From Pacificispira sp040217575 (GTDB lineage Bacteria; Pseudomonadota; Alphaproteobacteria; UBA8366; Aestuariispiraceae): a DNA stretch of 64,000 nucleotides. The DNA lies in the NCBI GenBank assembly GCA_040217575.1, contig JAVJPW010000005.1, positions 372,001 to 436,000 of the forward strand, written 5' to 3'. Position 1 is the stretch's first letter; every line of letters begins with the position of its first letter. The notes under the pieces were generated by a model. That model did not search any database. It saw only the letters and a list, made by a program, of their open reading frames with translations, and was not told where the DNA came from. Of the stretch, positions 34,544 to 43,416 are shown in pieces. The translations under genes were made by a program, and so were the position numbers.

Positions 34544-35629
34544 ATGAAAATCACGAAACTGAGTTGCGATCTGGTCGATGTGCCTTTTGACAAGCCGATC
34601 CGGACCGCCGTCCATGACATTCGCGGTATCGGCTGCGTGCTGGTCACCCTGGAATCCGATCAGGGCCTTGCAGGCGAAGGCTACCTGTTCACCCTGAATG
34701 GCGCGCGGCTGGCTGCCTATCACGAAATGGTCGAAAGTCTGGCGGACTTCTATGTCGGGAAAGACCCGTACTTCGCCGAAGGGCACTGGCAGGCTGTGTT
34801 TCAGGCAACCAATTTCATGGGGCATAAGGGACCCGTGATTGCCGCGCTTTCAGCCCTGGATACCGCCTGTTGGGATCTGGTCGGAAAGGCGCTGGAACGG
34901 CCCCTGCACCGCGTGTTCGGTGCCTGCCGCGACCGTATCCCGACATATGCCAGCGGCGGTCTTTGGCTTTCCATGACACCGGATGAATGCGCGGAACAGG
35001 CGCAGGGTTACGTTGCCCAAGGCTTTACTGCCGTCAAACTGCGCATCGGTTCAAAACGCATCGAAGACGATGTGTTACGTGCCCGCGTCGTGCGCGACGC
35101 AATCGGTCCCGATGTCGGCCTGATGGTTGATGCAAACCAGTCGCTGACGGTCAAACACGCAATCCGCCTGGCACGCGCTCTGGAAGAGTTCGACCTTATC
35201 TGGTTTGAAGAACCGGTCCCCTATCACGATCTGTCGGGCCATGCGGAAATCCGAAGCGCAATCCCGATGCCGCTTGCCAGTGGGGAAACCGAATACACCC
35301 GTTATGGAATGCGTGACATGATTCAGGCAAGATCGGCCGATATTTTGATGCCGGACCTGCAACGGATCGGCGGGCTGACAGAGTTCCGCCGTGCCGGCGC
35401 GTTGGCCGCCGCATTCGACATACCCGTCTCATCGCATATTTTCACCGAACACAGCCTGTGCGTCGCCGCAAGTCTTCCGAACTGCATGTCCGTCGAACAC
35501 ATGCCCTGGACCGCGCCGATCCTGTCGGAACCGATGGAATTGGTAGACGGCTGCCTGGTCGTGCCGGAACGTCACGGCACGGGCTTTTGCTTCGACCCCG
35601 CAGCCATAGAACGGTATCGGATCGGATAG
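34544..35629 (+). CDS. Enolase-superfamily enzyme (mandelate racemase/muconate lactonising group)
   Basis: A 361-residue protein of the usual length. The metal ligands are Asp in GLMVDANQSL, Glu in IWFEEPVPYHD and Glu in PLASGETEYT. The Asp-His dyad of the mandelate racemase subgroup is present as LMPDLQRIGG and SSHIFTEHSL. The usual KxK base motif reads AVKLRIGSKR, that is K-x-R. This may limit it to dehydration or one-sided chemistry. It lies 3 bases before the Rieske oxygenase, so they are probably one operon. Relatives next to Rieske demethylases epimerise proline-type betaines, but the substrate here is open. ATG at 34544 is preferred to TTG at 34520. Confidence 0.85.
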   Translation: MKITKLSCDLVDVPFDKPIRTAVHDIRGIGCVLVTLESDQGLAGEGYLFTLNGARLAAYHEMVESLADFYVGKDPYFAEGHWQAVFQATNFMGHKGPVIAALSALDTACWDLVGKALERPLHRVFGACRDRIPTYASGGLWLSMTPDECAEQAQGYVAQGFTAVKLRIGSKRIEDDVLRARVVRDAIGPDVGLMVDANQSLTVKHAIRLARALEEFDLIWFEEPVPYHDLSGHAEIRSAIPMPLASGETEYTRYGMRDMIQARSADILMPDLQRIGGLTEFRRAGALAAAFDIPVSSHIFTEHSLCVAASLPNCMSVEHMPWTAPILSEPMELVDGCLVVPERHGTGFCFDPAAIERYRIG

Positions 35630-35632
35630 ACA

Positions 35633-36781
35633 GTGGCGTTGAAGGATTTCAAGTCAACTGATGTATCCCGGCTGGCGGCGGATGCCCTGCCCCGCGTGGC
35701 GGTTCCAATCAATCAGGCATCGGCACTTCCCGGTGACTTCTATACATCGCCCGAGTTATTCAGGGCGGAACGCGCGTCGATGTTCGACAGCGGCTGGCTT
35801 TTCGTTGGGCGTACCGATCAGGTCGCGGAACGAAGCAGTTATCGCGCGGTGAACACAGCCGCCGGCCCGATCCTGCTGGTCCGTGATGCGGATGGAACCC
35901 TGCGCGCCTTTGCCAATATCTGCCGCCACCGCGGGTCGATCCTGTTGGACGGCAGCGGCAAATGCCGACGCATCGTCTGCCCCTATCACGGATGGAGCTA
36001 TCATCCCGACGGACGGCTGTCCGGCGCGCCCGATATGGAAGACGTCGTTGGTTTCAATGCGGCCGACCATGGGCTGGTCCCGGTCCGAATGGAGGAATGG
36101 GCGGGCTTTCTGTTCATAAATCCGGATACCACCGCGCCCCCTCTGCTGGTCAGTCTTGGGAACCTTCCCGACCGGATGGCAAGCCACAGGCCTGAAGAAT
36201 TAAGGCATACCTGGACCGTTGAACTGGACTGTGCCTGCAACTGGAAACTGATCCTGGAAAACGCGGTGGAGACGTACCATACCGGACTGGTTCACCGTAA
36301 AACCGTGGGGGCGCAAACGTCCCGCGATGTCGACGCCAGCGGCGACTGGCTGGCGATACAGGTGTTGAGCGACCGCAGTATTGCGACCCTGCCAGATCAG
36401 TTGCCGCCCTTGCCGCCCATCGACGGCCTTGACGCCGATGCCCAGCAGGGGACCTATTTCACGCTTCTGTTCCCGGCCTGCCAGTTGGTGTTTGCGCAGG
36501 ACTGCCTGTGGTGGCTGAACGTGATCCCTGTCGCATCGGACCGGTCGATCCTGGAAATCGGCGGGTGTTTCCCGAAGTCCACTGTCGAACGGCGCGACTT
36601 CCAGGAAAAGGCCTTGCCCTACTACGCCCGATGGGAAGCGGTTGGCCGGGAGGATGTCGGTATCCTGGAAAGGCAACAGGTTGCCCTTTCCACCCGCTTC
36701 TACAAGCCGGGCCGCCTGTCCCACCGTGACGCACAGATCCGCAAATTCAATGAATGGGTCCTGCGGCGACTTGTTGGTTAG
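35633..36781 (+). CDS. Rieske non-haem iron oxygenase, alpha subunit
   Basis: A 382-residue oxygenase. The Rieske [2Fe-2S] ligands are in CRHRGSILLDG and CPYHGWSYHPDG (CxH and CxxH). The mononuclear iron ligands lie in ENAVETYHTGLVH (two His), with NWKLILEN before them. The size and single-subunit layout fit the demethylase/carnitine oxygenase group (GbcA, CntA and stachydrine demethylase types) better than aromatic-ring dioxygenases with beta subunits. No ferredoxin reductase gene is adjacent, so electrons must come from elsewhere. Start is GTG at 35633 or TTG at 35639. Linked to the enolase-superfamily gene. Confidence 0.85.
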   Translation: MALKDFKSTDVSRLAADALPRVAVPINQASALPGDFYTSPELFRAERASMFDSGWLFVGRTDQVAERSSYRAVNTAAGPILLVRDADGTLRAFANICRHRGSILLDGSGKCRRIVCPYHGWSYHPDGRLSGAPDMEDVVGFNAADHGLVPVRMEEWAGFLFINPDTTAPPLLVSLGNLPDRMASHRPEELRHTWTVELDCACNWKLILENAVETYHTGLVHRKTVGAQTSRDVDASGDWLAIQVLSDRSIATLPDQLPPLPPIDGLDADAQQGTYFTLLFPACQLVFAQDCLWWLNVIPVASDRSILEIGGCFPKSTVERRDFQEKALPYYARWEAVGREDVGILERQQVALSTRFYKPGRLSHRDAQIRKFNEWVLRRLVG

Positions 36782-37052
36782 AGGCGGTAAAAAATCCCGG
36801 TTTTCAAAGCGCGTTACTTTCTATCACACGTGTTTTTCGGGAGAGGCCATCCGTCAAAAATCCCAAGAAATCAATTGAAATGGTGCGCAGATACGCCGCA
36901 AGATGATGCCAGTGGGTGATCTTCATTCGGTCGAACGCAACTAATAGATGCCGAAACGGCATACACCCGAGACCGAAAGTGCGGCTCCCCTGGAACAGGG
37001 AAATCCACATTCCTGCAACGGAAGATCGGAGCCGACAGTAGGGGGTAAGACA
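36782..37052. other. Long leader region upstream of the AGCS symporter
   Basis: These 271 bases contain several small hairpins, such as tgccgaaacggca (36943-36955), and end in GGGGG before the symporter ATG. AGCS symporters are often under glycine riboswitches, so I looked for that pattern; the required CGCCGAAGGxGCAA elements are absent. A structured leader cannot be excluded. Confidence 0.4.
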
Positions 37053-38480
37053 ATGGAAATGATCGAAGGCTTTTTCGGCCTAATTGGCGATCTGACCTGG
37101 GGTTGGTCATTGGTCCCCATGCTTGTCGTGTTTGGACTGTTCATCACACTGATGACGGGTTTTGTGCAGTTTCAGTTTTTCCGGCGCATGTTCCGCGTTC
37201 TGTCTTCAAAGAACCAAAGCGGCGATCCGAACGCGATTTCGGCCCGTCAGGCCCTGCTGGTGTCCGTCGGCGGGCGAGTCGGCGGCGGGAATATCGCCGG
37301 TGTCGCAGTCGCCGTTACCTTGGGCGGTCCCGGCGCAGTATTCTGGATGTGGGCCATCGCCCTTGTCGGAATGGCGACCAGCCTCGTCGAATGTTCGCTG
37401 GCGCAGCTTTTCAAACGCAGGGAAGCAAATGGCGATTTCCGCGGCGGGCCGGCGCGTTCCATTATTCACGGGCTGGGTGAAAAATACCGCTGGCTGGCGG
37501 TCGTCTATGCTGTCTGCCTGATTGCGTCCTTTGCCATCGGCTTCAACGCTTTCCAGGGCAACACAGTCGCAGGCGCGGCGGAAGAAAGCATGGGGGTCAG
37601 CCGCTATATCACCGGCGGCCTTCTGACGGTTATCGCCGGCTTCGTGGTTTTCGGCGGCATTCACCGCATCGCAAAAGTCGCCGACATCGTCATTCCGGTG
37701 ATGGCGCTTGCCTATATCCTGATCGCGATTGTCATTATCGTCATGAACATCGCCGATGTGCCGGCCGTACTGGGAACCATTTTCGCCAACGCCTTCGGCT
37801 TTGAAGAGGCAGTGGGCGGCGGCATGGGCGCGGCAATCGCCAACGGCCTGCGTCGGGGTCTGTTTTCCAACGAAGCGGGTCTTGGTTCCGCCCCGAACGT
37901 CGCGGCAACGGCGGATGTACGCCACCCCATCAGTCAGGGCATCACGCAGTCCTTTTCGGTGTTCATCGACACGATCATCATCTGCACCTGTACGGCGCTT
38001 GTTATCCTGTTGAGCGATGTCTACGTGCCGGGCGGCGACATTGACGGCGTGGTCCTGACGCAGCAATCGCTTGTGTCGCATCTGGGGGATTGGACGCAGT
38101 ATTTCCTGACGTTCATCATCCTGCTCTTCGCCTTCAGCTCCATTATCTACAACTATTATCTGGGCGAGAATGCGTTGAGCGTGATCACCAAGAACCCGAT
38201 GGCAATTCAGGTCCTGCGGGTCGCGATCATGGGGATTGTCTTCCTGGGCGCTGCGGCACCCGGCGCAACGGCGGTCTTTTTCTTCTCGGACCCGGCCATG
38301 GGGCTTCTGGCGCTTGTGAACCTTGTGGTCATCATGATGCTGTTGCCGACATGCCTGCGAATTCTGCAGGATTTCCGCAGACAACTGAAGGAAGGGATCG
38401 AACGACCGGTTCTAAACCCAGCGGACTTCCCCGATCTGGACATCGACCGGACCGCTTGGACCAACAAGCCGGCGGAATAG
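37053..38480 (+). CDS. Sodium:alanine/glycine symporter (AGCS family)
   Basis: A 475-residue transporter with about 11 membrane helices. The family signature is GRVGGGNIAGVAVAVTLGGP, followed by GAVFWMWAIALVGMATSLVE. RRGLFSNEAGLGSAPNVAAT is the second conserved loop. It imports small neutral amino acids with Na+. The ATG at 37053 has GTAGGGGGTAAG upstream; the longer frame to 36948 is unsupported. Its place downstream of the enolase and Rieske genes suggests uptake or recycling of a product such as glycine or a methylated amino acid (inference). Confidence 0.92.
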   Translation: MEMIEGFFGLIGDLTWGWSLVPMLVVFGLFITLMTGFVQFQFFRRMFRVLSSKNQSGDPNAISARQALLVSVGGRVGGGNIAGVAVAVTLGGPGAVFWMWAIALVGMATSLVECSLAQLFKRREANGDFRGGPARSIIHGLGEKYRWLAVVYAVCLIASFAIGFNAFQGNTVAGAAEESMGVSRYITGGLLTVIAGFVVFGGIHRIAKVADIVIPVMALAYILIAIVIIVMNIADVPAVLGTIFANAFGFEEAVGGGMGAAIANGLRRGLFSNEAGLGSAPNVAATADVRHPISQGITQSFSVFIDTIIICTCTALVILLSDVYVPGGDIDGVVLTQQSLVSHLGDWTQYFLTFIILLFAFSSIIYNYYLGENALSVITKNPMAIQVLRVAIMGIVFLGAAAPGATAVFFFSDPAMGLLALVNLVVIMMLLPTCLRILQDFRRQLKEGIERPVLNPADFPDLDIDRTAWTNKPAE

Positions 38481-38498
38481 GCTGAAAGCTGACCAGGG

Positions 38499-38539
38499 AA
38501 AGGGTGCCTTCCAGCACTGGCGGTGACGGCACCCTTTTT
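38499..38539 (+). terminator. Rho-independent terminator after the AGCS symporter
   Basis: AAAGGGTGCC and GGCACCCTTT form a 10-pair stem around a 19-base loop, followed by Ts. It begins 18 bases after the symporter stop and also lies at the 3' side of the convergent SDR gene. Confidence 0.85.
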
Positions 38540-38554
38540 CTGTCTTCATCTGAT

Positions 38555-39319
38555 CTAGATGGCGGGAAGCCCGACCCGGGCGCGACCGTCATCCGTTTTG
38601 AGCGAAAAATCGGTACCCGCGAACTCGGCGGCATCGTCCGTACACAGGTACGCGATCGCCTTCGCAACCCAATCGGCAGGGATATGAACCGAAGGGTCCA
38701 GTTGGCTGACGGGATTGATCCCGGACGATTTAATCGACACCTGCATTTCGGTCGCAACCGTGCCGGGGCTCAAACCCACAACGCGAATTCCCCTATCCCG
38801 ATATTCCTTGTCGGCACATCGCGTCAGCGACAGAACGGCGGCCTTCGTTGCGCAGTAATGGCTCCATCCTTCCAGGGCGCTGGTCGCCGCGCCGGAACTG
38901 ATGTTGATGATCGTGCCGCCCCCCTGGCGTTCCATGACCGGTATTGCTGCGCGCAGCCCGAAATAGACGCCTTTCAGGTTGATATCGACGACATTCGCCC
39001 ATTCATCGGGGTCGCTGTCCGCAAGCCGTGCGATTGGGTCGATGACACCGGCATTGTTGACCAGAACATCGACGCTTCCGAACCGGTCCACCGCCAGTTC
39101 GACGGCATTGCTTGCCGTGGCGAAATCGGCGACATCGCCCGAAACGGCGACGGCATTTCCACCGGATTCATTGATCTCGTGTGATATATTGCCGATCGCG
39201 CCGGCACTTCTGGCAACCAGCACGACATTCATACCCAAAGAAGAAAGATGCCGTGCGGCGGCAGCGCCAATCCCACGGCTTGCGCCGGTAATAATTGCCG
39301 TTTTTCCCTTGAATTCCAT
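38555..39319 (-). CDS. Short-chain dehydrogenase/reductase
   Basis: A 254-residue SDR with cofactor loop IITGASRGIGAAAARHL, VLVNNAGVID, catalytic Ser in IINISSGAATSALEG and HYCATKAAVLSLTR as the Tyr-Lys motif. The C-terminus has ACL-type EFAGTDFSLKTDDG. An Arg in VLVARSAGAIG at the end of the second strand is compatible with NADP(H). ATG at 39319 has GGGGGTTGAT upstream and begins at the conserved region. Substrate unknown; it is convergent with the symporter gene. Confidence 0.87.
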   Translation of the reverse strand: MEFKGKTAIITGASRGIGAAAARHLSSLGMNVVLVARSAGAIGNISHEINESGGNAVAVSGDVADFATASNAVELAVDRFGSVDVLVNNAGVIDPIARLADSDPDEWANVVDINLKGVYFGLRAAIPVMERQGGGTIINISSGAATSALEGWSHYCATKAAVLSLTRCADKEYRDRGIRVVGLSPGTVATEMQVSIKSSGINPVSQLDPSVHIPADWVAKAIAYLCTDDAAEFAGTDFSLKTDDGRARVGLPAI

Positions 39320-39458
39320 ATCAACCCCCATCCGTCCCACGCATGCGCAAGATCGGCCGTTCAATTTCTGTTAGAGATGAGTAAACGCCTGATATAAGGT
39401 CACCCGGCCCGCGGGATAAGGGCCGTTGCCGAAATTTCTTACCAGTTGCGAAGGAATC

Positions 39459-39473
39459 TTAACTTCTTATTAA
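39459..39473. promoter_or_regulatory. CtrA-type site TTAA-N7-TTAA
   Basis: The 15-base TTAACTTCTTATTAA matches the full CtrA consensus TTAA-N7-TTAA. It lies 88 bases upstream of the PAS protein start in an A/T-rich part of a divergent intergenic region. The pattern is short enough to occur by chance, so confidence is moderate. Confidence 0.45.
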
Positions 39474-39560
39474 ACGCCATCTGCCAATATCGATCCATGG
39501 GCACATCCTTTATGCGCAAAGGTCGCCCCAGAACTTGCAGTTAGACGCCGGATTTCACCT

Positions 39561-40175
39561 ATGCTTCAACGCACGCAAAGATGCCAGGAACAAGCATCCG
39601 CGAAGTCGGATGCGCATGACATCCTGAAATGGCACTATAGTGCCTGCAATCCGGCCACGGACCCGGCATTGTTCGGTCCGTTTCAAAGCTTCATGGAACT
39701 CTGGATCAGCCGTCGACCGGGCACCGGCGCGCTTCCGTCGCGGTCGGATTTCGACTTCTTCGACTTTCAGGAATGGTGGGGCCGAATTTCCATCGCCAAG
39801 GTGGAACGCAACCCGCTGAATGTCCGTTTCGTGCTATGGGGGACGCGCCTGACCGAATGGTGGGGCGTCGACTACACCAACCGTGAGGTCGGCGCGCAGT
39901 CGACAACGCCCGAAGTCTGGAAACAGGTGGAGTGGCGCTATTTCGAACGAATGTGCAAAAGCCCCTTCGTCGGGCTTGCCTATGGCCCCCTGGATCAGCA
40001 TGGGCGCGAAACGATCAATGTTATGGGACTGGACCTGCCCCTGGTTAAGGACGGTCTGGTACGCCATGTCCTGTCCGTGCATATCCTGATCGGTCCGCAC
40101 GACACGCCCGAGACCATCATGCCAGAATGTCCGTTTGAACCGATCACGGCCCAGCTGAGCGACCAGGGAATGTAG
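39561..40175 (+). CDS. PAS-fold protein (alphaproteobacterial PAS_5 type)
   Basis: A 204-residue cytoplasmic protein. The segment RSDFDFFDFQEWWGRISIAK through VRFVLWGTRLTEWWGVDYTN has the Trp-rich pattern of the PAS_5 family found mainly in alphaproteobacteria. The strand VRHVLSVHILIGP closes the domain. No kinase, HTH or GGDEF domain is attached, so it is a stand-alone sensor-like module. The CtrA-type site upstream hints at cell-cycle control. Gene ends 2 bases from the convergent hemN stop. Confidence 0.8.
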   Translation: MLQRTQRCQEQASAKSDAHDILKWHYSACNPATDPALFGPFQSFMELWISRRPGTGALPSRSDFDFFDFQEWWGRISIAKVERNPLNVRFVLWGTRLTEWWGVDYTNREVGAQSTTPEVWKQVEWRYFERMCKSPFVGLAYGPLDQHGRETINVMGLDLPLVKDGLVRHVLSVHILIGPHDTPETIMPECPFEPITAQLSDQGM

Positions 40176-40177
40176 CG

Positions 40178-41554
40178 CTAGACACCGCTGGAATGACGTC
40201 CGCGGCCACCGCCAAAATAGGCATCAAAGCACGCGGCGACATTCCGGACCAACGGGCGCGCGCCCTCCTCCACCCGGACGGTATATCCGTCAACATGGAC
40301 CAGCCCATCTTCAATCAATCCGACCATCTTCCCGAAGGCACCGTCCAACGCATCGGGCGGCATGCCGAATCGCCGGCACGCATCCGCCAGATCGACGCAC
40401 AGGTCGCACATGATCCTTTCGATGACGTGACGCCGCAGCCGGTCCTCATCCTTCAGCGCCACTCCCCGCACGGTCGCGAACTGACCCTCTTCGATCATCG
40501 CGCGGTAGCTCTGCAATGACGATGCGTTCTGGGCATATCCTTGTGGAAGGGCGCCAATCGCCGACGCGCCAAGACCGATCAGGGCTGCGGACGCGTCGGT
40601 GGTATAGCCCTGAAAATTTCGGGTAACCCCTTCTTCGACCCCGCCGGCCATGACATCGCCCGGCAGGGCAAAATGATCGAACCCGACACGAACATAGCCC
40701 GCAGCAACCAGGATGTGGGCGGCACGCGCAGCCTGTTCATAACGCGCTTCCACCCCCGGCAGGTCCTGTTCGTTGATCAGCCGCTGGTGTGTCTTCATCC
40801 ACGGGACATGCGCATACCCGAACAGTGCGATCCGTTGCGGGCGCAACGTCAGTGCCTTATGCGTCATTCGTTCGACATGCGCCACGGACTGTTTCGGCAG
40901 TCCATACATCAGATCAAGATTGATGTTCCCGATCCCCGCCCTGCGCAGCCAGGCGACCGTTCGTTCCGTCACATCAAACGGCTGAATGCGGTTGATCGCA
41001 CGCTGAATATCCCCATCAAATTCCTGAACACCAATGCTGACCCGATTGACACCAAGGTCGCACAGCGCCCGAACATAGTCCCCGGTGGCGGTCCTTGGGT
41101 CGACTTCGATCGCGATTTCCGCGTCGTCGGCAATATCGAAACGCGCATGCAGTCGCGTGATCGTCCGGGACCAGTCCTGCGGGGTCATGATGGTTGGACT
41201 GCCACCGCCCCAATGGACGAAACCGACCGGCTGTTCCCGGGCCAGCGCGTCTGCCACCATGTCGATTTCACGCAGCAACAGGTCAACATATCGCGCGACC
41301 GGATCATACCGGTTCACAACCTTGGTAAAACAGCCGCAGTACCAGCACATTTCCCGGCAGAACGGGACATGCAGATAAAGCGACAGTGACATTCCGTCGG
41401 GAATAGCCGCCAACCAATCGCGATAGGTGGCCGGGTTGACCGAGTCGGTAAAATGCGGGGCTGTCGGGTAGCTGGTATAGCGCGGCAACGCGCCGCCATA
41501 CTTTACTGCCAGCGACCCAGCATCCCTGTCCCCATACGATTGAATGACGCCCAT
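40178..41554 (-). CDS. hemN: Oxygen-independent coproporphyrinogen III oxidase
   Basis: A 458-residue radical-SAM enzyme that converts coproporphyrinogen III to protoporphyrinogen IX without oxygen. The cluster motif CxxxCxxC lies in HVPFCREMCWYCGCFTK. HWGGGSPTIMTPQDW and RVSIGVQEFDGDIQRAINR are family hallmarks. The C-terminal HemN domain includes YTTDASAALIGLGASAIGAL. ATG at 41554 has GGGGGG about 9 bases upstream. The FNR/FixK-type box 69 bases upstream predicts induction at low oxygen. Confidence 0.95.
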   Translation of the reverse strand: MGVIQSYGDRDAGSLAVKYGGALPRYTSYPTAPHFTDSVNPATYRDWLAAIPDGMSLSLYLHVPFCREMCWYCGCFTKVVNRYDPVARYVDLLLREIDMVADALAREQPVGFVHWGGGSPTIMTPQDWSRTITRLHARFDIADDAEIAIEVDPRTATGDYVRALCDLGVNRVSIGVQEFDGDIQRAINRIQPFDVTERTVAWLRRAGIGNINLDLMYGLPKQSVAHVERMTHKALTLRPQRIALFGYAHVPWMKTHQRLINEQDLPGVEARYEQAARAAHILVAAGYVRVGFDHFALPGDVMAGGVEEGVTRNFQGYTTDASAALIGLGASAIGALPQGYAQNASSLQSYRAMIEEGQFATVRGVALKDEDRLRRHVIERIMCDLCVDLADACRRFGMPPDALDGAFGKMVGLIEDGLVHVDGYTVRVEEGARPLVRNVAACFDAYFGGGRGRHSSGV

Positions 41555-41622
41555 AGCGTTTGCCCCCCCGGCCACTTCGATTCCGATGGACAGGGGAATC
41601 CCATACCGGCGCGTCTTCGTCT

Positions 41623-41636
41623 TTGACGCACGTCAA
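41623..41636. promoter_or_regulatory. FNR/FixK-type box upstream of hemN
   Basis: TTGACGCACGTCAA is a perfect 14-base palindrome of the TTGAC-N4-GTCAA form bound by FNR, FixK and related CRP-family regulators. It sits between the desaturase stop and hemN, 69 bases before the hemN start. Anaerobic hemN control by this family is well established in alphaproteobacteria. Confidence 0.8.
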
Positions 41637-41652
41637 ACCATCAGAATCCAAA

Positions 41653-42564
41653 TCAGGCAGCGGTCGCGGAACTCTTTCCCAGGGCCCGGACATAGTTCAC
41701 GTGAAACCGGACATAACCGGCTTCCGTAACCCCCAGATGGTCGCGCAGAATCGCATGAAACTCCGGAAGTCTGTGAAACGGTACGGCGGGAAATGAATGA
41801 TGTTCGATATGGTAGGGCATGTTCCAGGCAAGCAACCGCACGACCGGGTTCGTATATGTGGTCCGCGTATTCAGGAGCATGTTTGACACCTGCGGGCATC
41901 CGGCATGTTCCGCCAGAAGATAAAGCCGAAGGAACGGCTGTCCCAACAGGACCGGCAGGATCCAGGCATAGACCAGAACCGGTGACCCCAACGCGGCGAA
42001 CAGACCGGTAAGCCCTGCATATAGGGCCAGCATCAGACGTGCCTCACGAACGATGCGGGGTCGGTTCATCTCCGCAACATACGGATAGTCGACCCGGCCG
42101 AGGGCGTTCCGGAACAATGTCGTAATTTGCGACTTCCAGACCGGAACCCCGCTTAGATGCACCAGATATGCCGCCGCACTATCGGGCTTCGGCGCCTGCA
42201 GTTCCGGGTCCCGGTCCGGGTCCTGGGTAAAGCGGTGATGATCGGCATGAAACTGGCGGAACCAGTCCGGCGGCAGGACGATCAAAAAGCCGCAAACCCA
42301 GGCGACGGCCTTGTTGAGCCAAAGGGTTCGGAACACGGTCCGGTGGGACGTTTCGTGCAACAGCGTGAAGCAGAAGATGATCAGGATCCCCTGTGGCAGG
42401 ACCAAAACCTGCCAAAAAGGCACCTGGGCTGCGATGGCACCGCCTATCAAAAATATAGGGGCCCAGTGGGCGGCCAGACGGGTCAGCCCCTTGCCATCCG
42501 ACTTTTCCGTCAGATAGGCCCGCTGTTCGGCGTCTAGCCCGCGCAGAATGTCCCGATGGTCCAT
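41653..42564 (-). CDS. Membrane fatty acid desaturase
   Basis: A 303-residue integral membrane di-iron enzyme. All three histidine boxes are present: LLHETSHRTVF, FHADHHRFTQDPDRD and YHIEHHSFPAVPFH. Hydrophobic pairs such as VLVLPQGILIIFCFTLL and LMLALYAGLTGLFAALG flank them. It introduces a double bond into an acyl chain or a related lipid; regiospecificity cannot be read from sequence. The gene ends 16 bases from the FNR-type box of hemN. The start ATG at 42564 has no strong Shine-Dalgarno. Confidence 0.9.
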   Translation of the reverse strand: MDHRDILRGLDAEQRAYLTEKSDGKGLTRLAAHWAPIFLIGGAIAAQVPFWQVLVLPQGILIIFCFTLLHETSHRTVFRTLWLNKAVAWVCGFLIVLPPDWFRQFHADHHRFTQDPDRDPELQAPKPDSAAAYLVHLSGVPVWKSQITTLFRNALGRVDYPYVAEMNRPRIVREARLMLALYAGLTGLFAALGSPVLVYAWILPVLLGQPFLRLYLLAEHAGCPQVSNMLLNTRTTYTNPVVRLLAWNMPYHIEHHSFPAVPFHRLPEFHAILRDHLGVTEAGYVRFHVNYVRALGKSSATAA

Positions 42565-42618
42565 GAAACCACCGTTACAACGAAACCTTCCGGCCTGTCC
42601 ATTGCAGCAATTGCAGGT

Positions 42619-43416
42619 CTAGCCAAACCGATAGCTGGAGGCCGTTACCCCGCCGAACAATCCGACGTCATGATATATGCGCGTGGCCGCCCCATCTTCA
42701 GCCGCGCCAAGGGCGACGAACAGGGGGACCAGATGGTCTTCCTGCGGGTGACAGGTCCGCGCATGGGGCGCGCCTTCCCATCCTTCCAACGCGGCGCGCC
42801 TGGCGGCGGGGTCCAATGCCATAACGTCGGCCAGCCATCCGTCGAATGCTTCCGACGGCGCCCTTGCCTGCGGCCCCAGCATACGCAGGTTGTGGAAGCT
42901 GAGGCCGGAACCCACGATGATCACCCCTTCGTCCCGTAGCGGCGCCAGCGCACGGCCCGCCGCAAAATGTTCCGCCGGGTCATAACCATGGCGCAGGCTT
43001 ACCTGAAAAACCGGGATGTCGGCGTCGGGAAACATGATGGCCAATGGCGCGAACGTGCCGTGGTCGAACCCTTGCGTTTCGTCAACCCGTGCCGGCAGGC
43101 CCGCCCCCCGCAACAGTTCCATCGTCCGCTGCGCCAATGCAGGCGCACCGGGCGCGGGATAGCTGACGCGATAGGTTTCTTCCGGAAAGCCGTAATAATC
43201 ATACACCATGGGCGGATTGGGCGACCCCATGACGGCAAATGCCTCCTCCTCCCAATGGCCGGAAATAAACAGGAGCGCCTTCGGCCTTTCCGGAAATTCG
43301 GCGACCATTCGTTTCAGCGACTCCTCCAGGTTCGCAAACCGGGCACGCCAGTCCGGAAGCCAGGGCCAGGGACCACCGCCATGGGAAATGAAATAGGTCG
43401 GCAAACTATTGGACAC
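42619..43416 (-). CDS. DODA-type (class III) extradiol ring-cleavage dioxygenase
   Basis: A 265-residue protein of the LigB/DODA superfamily. The opening PTYFISHGGGPWPW and FISGHWEEEAF hold metal-ligand histidines. FDHGTFAPLAIMFPDADIPV and GSGLSFHNLRML are characteristic. E. coli YgiD of this group cleaves 4,5-DOPA. The true aromatic substrate here is unknown and there is no catabolic partner next to it. Start is GTG at 43416 with AGGAG upstream. Confidence 0.9.
   Translation of the reverse strand: MSNSLPTYFISHGGGPWPWLPDWRARFANLEESLKRMVAEFPERPKALLFISGHWEEEAFAVMGSPNPPMVYDYYGFPEETYRVSYPAPGAPALAQRTMELLRGAGLPARVDETQGFDHGTFAPLAIMFPDADIPVFQVSLRHGYDPAEHFAAGRALAPLRDEGVIIVGSGLSFHNLRMLGPQARAPSEAFDGWLADVMALDPAARRAALEGWEGAPHARTCHPQEDHLVPLFVALGAAEDGAATRIYHDVGLFGGVTASSYRFG

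Noticed and set aside
36782..37052. Glycine riboswitch before the AGCS symporter
   Set aside because: The conserved GGAGAG / CGCCGAAGGxGCAA elements and tandem layout are missing.
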